DNA of 64,000 nt from Geobacteraceae bacterium. GTDB taxonomy: Bacteria; Desulfobacterota; Desulfuromonadia; Geobacterales; Pseudopelobacteraceae. Below are positions 57,183 to 64,000 of this stretch, one piece after another. Both the position numbers and the translations under genes were made by a program. The notes beneath the pieces were generated by a model. That model had not been told where the DNA came from. It ran no database searches and saw only the letters and a list, made by a program, of their open reading frames with translations. Each line of letters begins with the position of its first letter. Within the stretch, counting starts at the first letter, position 1. The stretch covers positions 46,114 through 110,113 of the forward strand of contig JAJTBI010000001.1 in NCBI GenBank assembly GCA_021286935.1. Direction: 5' to 3'.

Positions 57183-57928
57183 GTAGCGACATGCCTCAGG
57201 CAGAGCAGGTTCCTGAACTCTGGATTATGGGGGTGGCTCCTGACCAGGGGCGTGATGAGATCATTCGGCGCTATCTTGCTGCTGCCGGTTATGCAACCCG
57301 TTTGGCGGATGTCGCGCAGATCGGTTCAGAACGTCCACTGGGGATTGTGCTTGATATCTCCCCCCACTCACTTGACGGTTGGGGGCTTCTCTTGCAGATC
57401 AAGGCTGATCCTGTCTGTCGTAATATTCCGGTACTTCCGGTCTTTCTCAGTGAAAAGGGTAAAGTGGGTGGCGTGTTTCCGGTGGCCGGCTTTTTCACCC
57501 TGCCTGTGGATGATCACTACCTGTCCGAACGTCTTGCGGTGTATGGGTTGACCGAAGAGGCAGAGACCTGGGATTTGCAAGCCCTTGTGGTATCCCGTTC
57601 CGGTGAGGAAAAAGTTTCAAAACTGCTTGAGTCGGTTGGTTTTGAGGTGATTAAGGGCTATACCGGCAAAGAGGCCCTGGCACTGGTTTCATTGCACCCC
57701 AAGTATCTGGCATTCAGTAACCTGATGCTGCCGGATATGTCGGCCTTTGAACTGTTGGAAAAATTTCGTCTGTTTCCCTACAGCCATAACATGCCGGTTT
57801 TCGTGCTACTCAAGGATGAGCTGAAAGAGGGTGAAAAGAAGGCCATGAGCCGTGAAATTGCCCATTTGGTCAGTAAAAAACAGCTTAGCCAGGAAGAGTT
57901 TTTGAAATACCTGCGCAATCGCGCTTAG
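57179..57928 (+). CDS. Protein with two receiver-like domains, second lacking the phospho-acceptor
   Basis: 249 residues from the ATG at 57179, which overlaps the TPR gene (ATGA). Residues 12-125 look like a response-regulator receiver with Asp59 in GIVLDISPHSLDGW. Residues 133-248 look like a second receiver, but the acceptor is Asn181 in AFSNLMLPDMSAFELL. The Lys of FVLLKDE is present. There is no DNA-binding output domain. It may integrate a signal for the TPR membrane protein. The partner kinase is not in the window. Confidence 0.75.
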   Translation: MSSDMPQAEQVPELWIMGVAPDQGRDEIIRRYLAAAGYATRLADVAQIGSERPLGIVLDISPHSLDGWGLLLQIKADPVCRNIPVLPVFLSEKGKVGGVFPVAGFFTLPVDDHYLSERLAVYGLTEEAETWDLQALVVSRSGEEKVSKLLESVGFEVIKGYTGKEALALVSLHPKYLAFSNLMLPDMSAFELLEKFRLFPYSHNMPVFVLLKDELKEGEKKAMSREIAHLVSKKQLSQEEFLKYLRNRA

Positions 57929-57948
57929 TTTTTTTGTGAGTCAGCAAC

Positions 57949-57986
57949 AAAACGGCCCCGATAGTTTTCGCTACCGGGGCCGTTTT
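57949..57986 (+). terminator. Terminator behind the double receiver gene
   Basis: AAAACGGCCCCG pairs with CGGGGCCGTTTT around a loop that can itself extend the stem. T4 follows on the plus strand, so it also faces the converging minus-strand isomerase gene. Confidence 0.85.
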
Positions 57987-58020
57987 ATGTCGGAACATCA
58001 TGGTCTGAGACGCGACTCTA

Positions 58021-59091
58021 TCAGATGATGCCACTGCCATCCTTTATTACAATACTCGCCTTCGCCCGTAACTCCTTCATCCATGAGCTGAAACGCTCAT
58101 CCTGTTTCTGACGGTACAGGAGCTCTTTAATCTCTGCTTTCACGGTGTCAAACGGTTTTACTTTTCCGGTGGAACGCTCATCCAGTTTAACAATATGCAG
58201 ACCGGAGGGGGTATTGACCAGTTCACCAACCTCGCCGGGTTTAAGGGGCAGGATCGCCTTTTCCAGATCGGCAAGCATCTCTCCCCGCTTAAAGGTTCCC
58301 AAATCACCGCCATCTTTCTTGGCTGCCGGATCATCGGAATATTCCTTGGCAAGGGCAATAAAATCTTTGCCCTGACGGGCCTCAAACAGGACCTTCAGGG
58401 CTTTATTCATGGCCTGCTGGATCTGCTCGGCAGGGGCCTTTTCATCTACCTTGATAAAGATGTGACGAGCCTTGAAGGTCTCTTCCTCTGCATACTTGTC
58501 CTGGTGGGACCGGTAATACTCTTCTGCTTCCTTTTCGCCAACATACACCTTGGAGCGGACCTCCATGCTCACCAGCCGTAGTCGCTCCAGCTGTTCACGG
58601 AGCTGATTTTCGTACTGGGCAAAGGTATAGCCCTGCGTCTTCAGGGCAGCTTCCAGCTGGCTCTGGGTCATATTGTTGTTCTGTCGCTTGACATCATCTA
58701 CTGCCTGACGGATTTCGTCATCACCGATCTTGATGCCCAGCTCCTTGACCTTCTGCTCAGTCAGCAGCTTTTCAATCAACCGGTCGAGTACCATGACGCG
58801 CAGATCATGACGTGCCTTGTCATCAACCAGCCCCTTTTTCTGGGCGTCCTGAATAACGGCGTGTGATTCACGCAGCACGTCACGGAAGGTGATAACGTCA
58901 TCATTGACAATGGCAGCGATCCCGTTAACCCGTTTGGCACCGGCAGGTAGTGGCGGCAGCTTTGGGGCAACAAGGGTTGGCGGCGTCTGCTTGTTTGCCG
59001 CATCGGATACAACATCTGGTGTAGAGGCACAACCGGCCAGAAGAAATGCGGCCAGTAGCGCGGCAGGTGCCAAAAGGCGAAGGTGATTCAT
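58021..59091 (-). CDS. Parvulin-type peptidyl-prolyl isomerase lipoprotein (SurA-like)
   Basis: 356 residues from the ATG at 59091. Lipobox LLAGC at the end of the signal peptide. A SurA-type N-terminal domain (AIVNDDVITFRDVLRESHA), a parvulin domain (TFKARHIFIKVDEKAPAEQIQ; GDLGTFKRGEMLADLEKA; VGELVNTPSGLHIVKLDERS) and a C-terminal tail follow. A periplasmic chaperone/isomerase attached to a membrane. It is the second of two isomerase genes and is separated from the first by the terminator at 59107-59139. Confidence 0.88.
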   Translation of the reverse strand: MNHLRLLAPAALLAAFLLAGCASTPDVVSDAANKQTPPTLVAPKLPPLPAGAKRVNGIAAIVNDDVITFRDVLRESHAVIQDAQKKGLVDDKARHDLRVMVLDRLIEKLLTEQKVKELGIKIGDDEIRQAVDDVKRQNNNMTQSQLEAALKTQGYTFAQYENQLREQLERLRLVSMEVRSKVYVGEKEAEEYYRSHQDKYAEEETFKARHIFIKVDEKAPAEQIQQAMNKALKVLFEARQGKDFIALAKEYSDDPAAKKDGGDLGTFKRGEMLADLEKAILPLKPGEVGELVNTPSGLHIVKLDERSTGKVKPFDTVKAEIKELLYRQKQDERFSSWMKELRAKASIVIKDGSGII

Positions 59092-59106
59092 GGTTCCCTC
59101 AGAAAA

Positions 59107-59139
59107 TGAACCGGACAACCCGTGAGCTGTCCGGTTCAG
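59107..59139 (-). terminator. Stem-loop between the two isomerase genes
   Basis: An 11-bp perfect stem (TGAACCGGACA / TGTCCGGTTCA) around an 11-nt loop, with a short U-run on the minus strand. It may reduce but not abolish readthrough into the second isomerase gene. Confidence 0.7.
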
Positions 59140-59156
59140 ATCAGGTTGATAGCTGA

Positions 59157-60068
59157 TTACTTCTTGTCAGAAGCCGGAGCCGGCACAGCTGGTTTGGCAG
59201 CTGGTGCAGGGGGTTGAGCCTCAGTCATTTCAATCTTGGCACCCTTTTTCAGGTCTTCCTTCAGTTTCATGAATACCTGCTGTTGCTTCTGGGGCATGAT
59301 GGCACCTTTGATCTGCTCTTTAACCTCATCAAAAGGCCGGGTTCCGGCGGCACGCTTACCGGTCAACTTGATGATGTGATAGCCAAAGTCACTTTTGACA
59401 ATACCGGACAGTTGGCCTTCCTTCAGGCTCATGGCAGCCTTTTCAAAGGCGGGAACCATGTTGCCCTTGCCGAACCAGCCCAGATCACCGCCCTTGGCAG
59501 CGGATGAGTCTGCGGACTTGGTCTTTGCCAACTCTTCAAAGTTGCCGCCCTTCTTCAACTGATCAAGGATGGCCTGAGCTTCCTGTTCACTCTTGACCAG
59601 GATATGACTGGCACGGATCTGCTCGCCAGCCTTGAATTTGTCCAGGTTCTGCTCGTAAAACTTCTTCAGCTCTTCGTCGCTGATCTTTGATTCAGTTTCC
59701 ACCTTCTTCTTAAGGTAGGTGTCAACGATGATCCGCTTTTTCAGCTCGGCCAGTTTCTCTTCAATATCCTTGCCCTTGTCAACGCCGTCTTTGGCAGCCT
59801 GCTGCAGGATCAGCTCACGCATGACCAGGGTGTCGATCATCTCTTTCTTGCCCTGTGGTGTATCTGCCATGGCACGGATATATTCCGGCAGTGCCTTGAC
59901 TTCACGATCAAAGTCTTCGCTGGTGATCTTTGCACCGTTAACGGTGGCAAGTACCTTGGCATCCTTGCTGCCGGTGGAGTTGCTGCTGGAGCCGCCTCCC
60001 TGACAGGCAACCAGACCTGCAGTGGCAATGACGGTAACGGTTACGCTAAGTAAAGTACGGATGTTCAC
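59157..60068 (-). CDS. Parvulin-type peptidyl-prolyl isomerase lipoprotein
   Basis: 303 residues from the GTG at 60068, with AGGAG 8 bases upstream; the longer frame has no site. Lipobox LVACQ, then a low-complexity GGGSSSNSTGS spacer, a helical N-terminal domain and a parvulin domain (IRASHILVKSEQEAQAILDQ; GGDLGWFGKGNMVPAFEKA; GIVKSDFGYHIIKLTGKR). The C-terminus is Ala/Pro-rich. A PpiC/PrsA-type folding helper for exported proteins such as multihaem cytochromes (inference). Confidence 0.88.
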   Translation of the reverse strand: MNIRTLLSVTVTVIATAGLVACQGGGSSSNSTGSKDAKVLATVNGAKITSEDFDREVKALPEYIRAMADTPQGKKEMIDTLVMRELILQQAAKDGVDKGKDIEEKLAELKKRIIVDTYLKKKVETESKISDEELKKFYEQNLDKFKAGEQIRASHILVKSEQEAQAILDQLKKGGNFEELAKTKSADSSAAKGGDLGWFGKGNMVPAFEKAAMSLKEGQLSGIVKSDFGYHIIKLTGKRAAGTRPFDEVKEQIKGAIMPQKQQQVFMKLKEDLKKGAKIEMTEAQPPAPAAKPAVPAPASDKK

Positions 60069-60170
60069 GATGAGGACTCCTTTGAATGTAAGAAGAGGGT
60101 GATGAAACTCAAAGAATCTACCATAGTTTGCCAACCGGTTGCAAGGTCCTGTTCAGCGGATTGCCCCAGG

Positions 60171-63100
60171 TCACGCTCCAAGTAGCGTGAGTGTAGAGGC
60201 CAAAGCTTCAAGGGTATCACTGTTCGTGCTGTTCGGTGGTAGATTCACCAGCAGACGGTGGTCAGGGGTAAACTGATAGGTGGCCGGTGCGGTGCGGATC
60301 AGGTTGATCAGGGTGTCCGGACTGACAGTTGTTCTCGGGTGGAAGGCGAGGCAGAGTCGTTTTGCGTCGGCATCAACTTTCAGAACCTTCAGTTGTTTGA
60401 GCCTGATCCGCAGTTCCATGATGCGGGCCAAGGTCTGGGCAGCCAGGGGGGGGCGGCCATAGCGGTCATGCATCTCGCTGACCACCTCTGTCACATCGTC
60501 GTTTGAATCAGCCTGTACCAGACGTTTGTACAGTACCAGACGCTGATTGGTGTCCGGGATGTAGGTTTCCGGGATAAAGGCGGCAATGGCCAGATTAATC
60601 TCCGGCTCGCAGCGTTCTTCAAGCTCTTCGCCTTTCAGGCCGGCAATCGCCTCCTCCAGCATCTGGGTATACAGCTCAAAGCCGATATCAGCTACGGTAC
60701 CTGATTGGCGTGGTCCCAGCATATCGCCAGCACCACGTAGTTCAAGATCATGGGTGGCAATACGGAAGCCGGCCCCCAGTTCAGAGATATCCTGGATGAT
60801 CTTTAACCGCTCCCGTGCATCCTGGGTAATGCTGCCGGCACCGGGGATCAGCAGATAGGCATAGCTCTTGACCGTGGAGCGTCCGATCCGGCCCCGTAGC
60901 TGGTACAGCTGGGAAAGGCCGAAGGTATCGGCCCGATCCACCAGCATGGTGTTGGCGCGGGGGATATCCAGCCCTGATTCAATGATGGTGGTGGTCAGCA
61001 GCAGATCACTCTCACCATGCATGAAACTCAGCATTACCTTTTCCAGCTCTTTTTCTTCCATTTGCCCGTGGGCCACGCTGATCCGCGCCTGTGGTACCAG
61101 TTGCCGCAACCGTTCTGCCACAATACCGATGGAGTGGACCCGGTTATGGACATAAAAGACCTGGCCACCCCGCTCCAGCTCCCGGGAGATGGCATCCCTG
61201 ACCAGGTCATCGGTATCCCGTGCCACCACGGTTTTGATCGCCTGACGGTCAACCGGCGGGGTGTCGATGATGGAAAGGTCGCGGATGCCCAGCATGGAAA
61301 GATGCAGGGTGCGGGGAATCGGTGTGGCGGTCAGGGTCATGATGTCCACACTGGCCCGATAGGATTTAAGCCGCTCCTTGTCCTTGACCCCGAAGCGCTG
61401 CTCCTCATCCACAATCAGCAACCCCAGGTCCTTAAAGGCCACATCCTTCTGCAGCAGGCGGTGGGTGCCGATGATAATATCCAGCTTGCCGTTTTTCAGC
61501 CGCTCCAACGATTCCTTCTGCTCTTTTGCGGTACGGAAGCGGGAGAGCATCTCAATGGAAACCGGATAGTCCTTCAGACGGTTGCTAAAGGTCTCAAAAT
61601 GCTGTGACGCCAGGATAGTGGTGGGCACCAGTAACGCCACCTGCTTGCCGTCCAGCACGGCCTTGAAGGCAGCCCGCAGTGCCACTTCTGTCTTGCCGTA
61701 GCCGACATCACCACAGACCAGACGGTCCATCGGGCGGGAATGCTGCATATCTCCCAGCACGTCCTGTATGGCTGAAAGCTGATCCGGCGTTTCTTCCCAG
61801 GGGAAGGTGGCCTCAAATTCCCGAAACAGTTCATCCGGGGGGGAAAAGCTATAGCCCTGGCTGGCCTGACGTTTGGCGTAGACCTCCAGTAGCTCAGCGG
61901 CCAGTTCTTCAATGTTCTTGCGTGCCTTGCTACGGGTCTTTTCCCAGCCGGGTCCACCCAGTTTGGCTGGCGATGGTGCGGCCCCTTCCCCCCCAGCGTA
62001 GCGCTGCACCAGCCCCAGCCGGTCAATCGGCAGGTAGAGCTTGTCGTTGCCGGCATACTCCAGCAAGAGAAAGTCGCCTTCCACAGCACCGGTCTTCAGG
62101 TGTTGCAGGCCGCGGTAGATGCCGATGCCATGATCAACATGCACCATGGCATCACCCGGTTTCAGTTCAGCCAGCGATGCCAGGATCTGCTTGGTGCGCA
62201 GGGCTGTGACCCCGCTTTTACGGCGGGTCCGTTTGCCGAACAGCTCTTCTTCGGCGATTACCGCCAGTTTTGCGTCCGGCAGCCTGAAACCGCGTGACAG
62301 GTCGCCAATGGTCAGTAGCAGGTGTGCGCTGTTGTCTGGTCTGTCTGCACCCAATTTCCCCACTTCATGCAGGTCACAGCTGATGCCGTAGGGGGTTAGC
62401 AATTCCTGTAGCCGTTCTGCCTGACTGATCTGATGGCACGCCACCATGACCCGCCAATCGGCGGCTCGCCATTGGTGCAAGCGCTCCACCAGTGGACCGA
62501 GCAGATGCTGCTGATTCCGGGTCATGCTGATCCGCAGGTCAGCATTGTCTTCGGATCTGGTCTGGAACAGACAGGTTCCTGTTTCCCCGGTAACCGCCAG
62601 ACTCTTACAGACAATCCGCTGGTGCTGGTTAAGGAGCTGCTGCAGTTCGTTTGGTGCCAGATACAACTGGTCAGGTTCTGGATGCAGCCGTTCTTCGGAA
62701 CCTGCCTTGGCTGCGCCGTTTATGACCTCCAACTGGTGCTGCTGGATCGACTGACGGATCAGGTCTGGCTCCAAAAGTACCAGCAAAGGATTGTTGAGGT
62801 AGGAGGTAAACAGCTCCAATACGGGATAAAAAAGTGGCAGGAGAAATTCGACTCCAGGAGGATAACCGGCTCCCTGGAGCTCTGCTACCAACTGACGACG
62901 GCGGTCAGCAGGAATATCCAGTTGATCTGCCCGTGCCTTGAGACGGGGAATAAATTCCTGCAGCGATGTTGAAGAGATGACCAGTTCTCGCGACGGCAGC
63001 AGGCTCAGGCTGGAGATCGGCTCCAGTGAACGTTGGCTCAGTGGATCAAAGCTGCGCAGGGTCTCTACGGTATCACCGAAAAATTCAATCCGTACCGGTC

Positions 63101-63665
63101 GAGACAAGCTGGGGGGAAAGATGTCAAGAATGCCACCCCGTACGGCAAAGCTGCCCCGCTCTTCAACCAGAGGACGGTTGCTGTACCCCATCTGGACCAG
63201 ACGCTCCAGCAGTGCGTCTCGGTCCGGTTCATCACCCGGTTTGATAGAGCAGGATGCCATATCCAGGATTGAACGGGGGATGAGCCGCTGGGTCAGGGCT
63301 GCCACCGGCATGACTACGGTGCAAGGGGTGCCTTGCAGCAGACGCTGCAACGTCTCCAGCCGGGCGCCACTAATGTCAGGGTGGGGGGAGACCGCTTCAA
63401 AAGGGGTGACATCCCAGGCAGGAAAAGGGCTGACGCTGGAGGCGTTAAAAAACAGAAGCTCACGGGTCAGTTCATCGGCTGCGGTTTGGTCCGTAGCTAT
63501 GACAATGATCTGGCGGGTGAGAAGCCGGGAAAGCTCGGCAACTGCCAAAGCAGGGCTTGAACCGGCCAGACCGCAGAGTGTCGCCTGTTCCAATCCCTGA
63601 TGCAGCTGCTCTACCAGCTGAGCTAAAACCGGGATCTGAGGAATACATACGTTTTGTGAGGACAT
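60171..63665 (-). CDS. mfd: Transcription-repair coupling factor
   Basis: 1164 residues. UvrB-like N-terminal domains (ITRQIIVIATDQTAADELTR; GGILDIFPPSLSRPVRIEFFGD), the RNA polymerase interaction domain (GDAMVHVDHGIGIYRGLQ), the helicase Walker A GDVGYGKTEVALR, Walker B DEEQRFGV, the relay RGRIGRS, and the TRCF domain at the C-terminus are complete. It displaces stalled RNA polymerase and recruits UvrA for repair. It lies behind the gene at the window end by 18 bp and upstream of the two isomerases. Confidence 0.97.
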   Translation of the reverse strand: MSSQNVCIPQIPVLAQLVEQLHQGLEQATLCGLAGSSPALAVAELSRLLTRQIIVIATDQTAADELTRELLFFNASSVSPFPAWDVTPFEAVSPHPDISGARLETLQRLLQGTPCTVVMPVAALTQRLIPRSILDMASCSIKPGDEPDRDALLERLVQMGYSNRPLVEERGSFAVRGGILDIFPPSLSRPVRIEFFGDTVETLRSFDPLSQRSLEPISSLSLLPSRELVISSTSLQEFIPRLKARADQLDIPADRRRQLVAELQGAGYPPGVEFLLPLFYPVLELFTSYLNNPLLVLLEPDLIRQSIQQHQLEVINGAAKAGSEERLHPEPDQLYLAPNELQQLLNQHQRIVCKSLAVTGETGTCLFQTRSEDNADLRISMTRNQQHLLGPLVERLHQWRAADWRVMVACHQISQAERLQELLTPYGISCDLHEVGKLGADRPDNSAHLLLTIGDLSRGFRLPDAKLAVIAEEELFGKRTRRKSGVTALRTKQILASLAELKPGDAMVHVDHGIGIYRGLQHLKTGAVEGDFLLLEYAGNDKLYLPIDRLGLVQRYAGGEGAAPSPAKLGGPGWEKTRSKARKNIEELAAELLEVYAKRQASQGYSFSPPDELFREFEATFPWEETPDQLSAIQDVLGDMQHSRPMDRLVCGDVGYGKTEVALRAAFKAVLDGKQVALLVPTTILASQHFETFSNRLKDYPVSIEMLSRFRTAKEQKESLERLKNGKLDIIIGTHRLLQKDVAFKDLGLLIVDEEQRFGVKDKERLKSYRASVDIMTLTATPIPRTLHLSMLGIRDLSIIDTPPVDRQAIKTVVARDTDDLVRDAISRELERGGQVFYVHNRVHSIGIVAERLRQLVPQARISVAHGQMEEKELEKVMLSFMHGESDLLLTTTIIESGLDIPRANTMLVDRADTFGLSQLYQLRGRIGRSTVKSYAYLLIPGAGSITQDARERLKIIQDISELGAGFRIATHDLELRGAGDMLGPRQSGTVADIGFELYTQMLEEAIAGLKGEELEERCEPEINLAIAAFIPETYIPDTNQRLVLYKRLVQADSNDDVTEVVSEMHDRYGRPPLAAQTLARIMELRIRLKQLKVLKVDADAKRLCLAFHPRTTVSPDTLINLIRTAPATYQFTPDHRLLVNLPPNSTNSDTLEALASTLTLLGA

Positions 63666-63683
63666 GATAGTGATGAAACCGGT

Positions 63684-64000
63684 TTATTCGTGGGAAGTCT
63701 TGTGTTTGGTACCGGCCTTGATCTTGGGTTTGCCCCCCTCAACCACAACCCGGAACTGAATATCACTGGTACCCAGCTTTTGGGAAAGCAGTGGACGTTG
63801 TTTATCAAGCGTTGCTGCCAGCTGTTCACGGCTCATGCCATCAACCGGCAGGTGACAGCTGCGGCGGGCCTCAACCAGTTCCGCATAGACCCGCTCAAGC
63901 TCCTTCTGCTGCGGGTTAGGTTCTTCGGTTTTAGGTGATGGTTTGGCAGGGGCGGCAGATTTGTGCAATGCCGCCTTGAATCGGTCGCGGGAATAACGGC
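63684..64000 (-). CDS. 3' part of a protein with a conserved C-terminal domain, cut by the window end
   Basis: The reading frame is open from the stop at 63684 to the window edge (about 104 visible residues), so the start lies beyond 64000. The visible C-terminus has a Pro-rich stretch (AAPAKPSPKTEEPNPQQ) and then ERVYAELVEARRSCHLPVDG and FRVVVEGGKPKIKAG. This conserved domain is found at the end of several deltaproteobacterial proteins. The function is unknown. Close spacing suggests co-transcription with mfd. Confidence 0.7.
   Translation of the reverse strand, partial: RYSRDRFKAALHKSAAPAKPSPKTEEPNPQQKELERVYAELVEARRSCHLPVDGMSREQLAATLDKQRPLLSQKLGTSDIQFRVVVEGGKPKIKAGTKHKTSHE

Overview
The window looks like a chromosomal segment of a Geobacterales bacterium (Desulfobacterota), closest in flavour to Geobacter or Trichlorobacter. 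The support is a Mo-nitrogenase nifHDK operon with sigma-54 promoters, an SfrBA-type soluble NADPH/Fe(III) reductase pair, futalosine-pathway menaquinone synthesis (mqnD), a very large NAD-glutamate dehydrogenase, and many Gram-negative envelope genes. No database was searched. Family calls rest on motifs, length and gene order. Start codons were moved inward wherever a Shine-Dalgarno sequence or the family N-terminus required it.

Layout. 0-4.5 kb (minus strand): a small operon of circularly permuted ATP-grasp, alpha-E, transglutaminase and M14 deacylase-like genes, plus the first codons of another gene. This resembles a peptide-ligase/modification cassette and has its own sigma-54 promoter. 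4.6-9.0 kb: nifHDK with a sigma-54 promoter, a structured leader and a palindromic intergenic repeat between nifH and nifD. 9-17 kb: mixed housekeeping and accessory genes (HEXXH membrane protein with a zinc ribbon, MaoC hydratase, queF, DUF4337, TerC, YkgJ, mqnD, a frameshifted secreted protein, a DUF4145 protein, YaiI, an M29-type aminopeptidase). 17-23.5 kb (plus strand): sfrB-sfrA, a B12-binding-type radical SAM protein and a tiny four-cysteine protein.

23.5-41.3 kb (minus strand): a complete division and cell wall (dcw) cluster, transcribed mraZ, rsmH, ftsL, ftsI-type PBP, murE-murF fusion, mraY, murD, ftsW, murG, murC, murB, ddl, ftsQ, ftsA, ftsZ. It has a clear MraZ operator and promoter. 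The MurE half of the fusion lacks about 65 residues, including the segment that normally carries the DYAHTPD and GxGGDRD motifs. 41.4-45.1 kb: a small conserved protein, the RNase P RNA, a coiled-coil zinc-ribbon protein, a Nif3-like protein, a CAU tRNA and EfpL. 45.1-50.2 kb: ankyrin protein, small secreted protein, universal stress protein, hemB, an OmpA-family protein with a lysine-rich tail, and a YtxH protein.

50.3-64 kb: NAD-glutamate dehydrogenase, a corrinoid adenosyltransferase, DUF948 and YtxH proteins, an MltD-type transglycosylase, a TPR membrane protein, a double receiver-like protein, two parvulin-type lipoprotein isomerases, mfd and a gene cut by the window end.

The points most worth a second look are the sigma-54 link between the ATP-grasp cassette and nitrogenase, the nifH leader, the deleted MurE domain, and the palindromic elements placed directly behind stop codons. 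No CRISPR array, prophage or insertion sequence with a transposase was seen.
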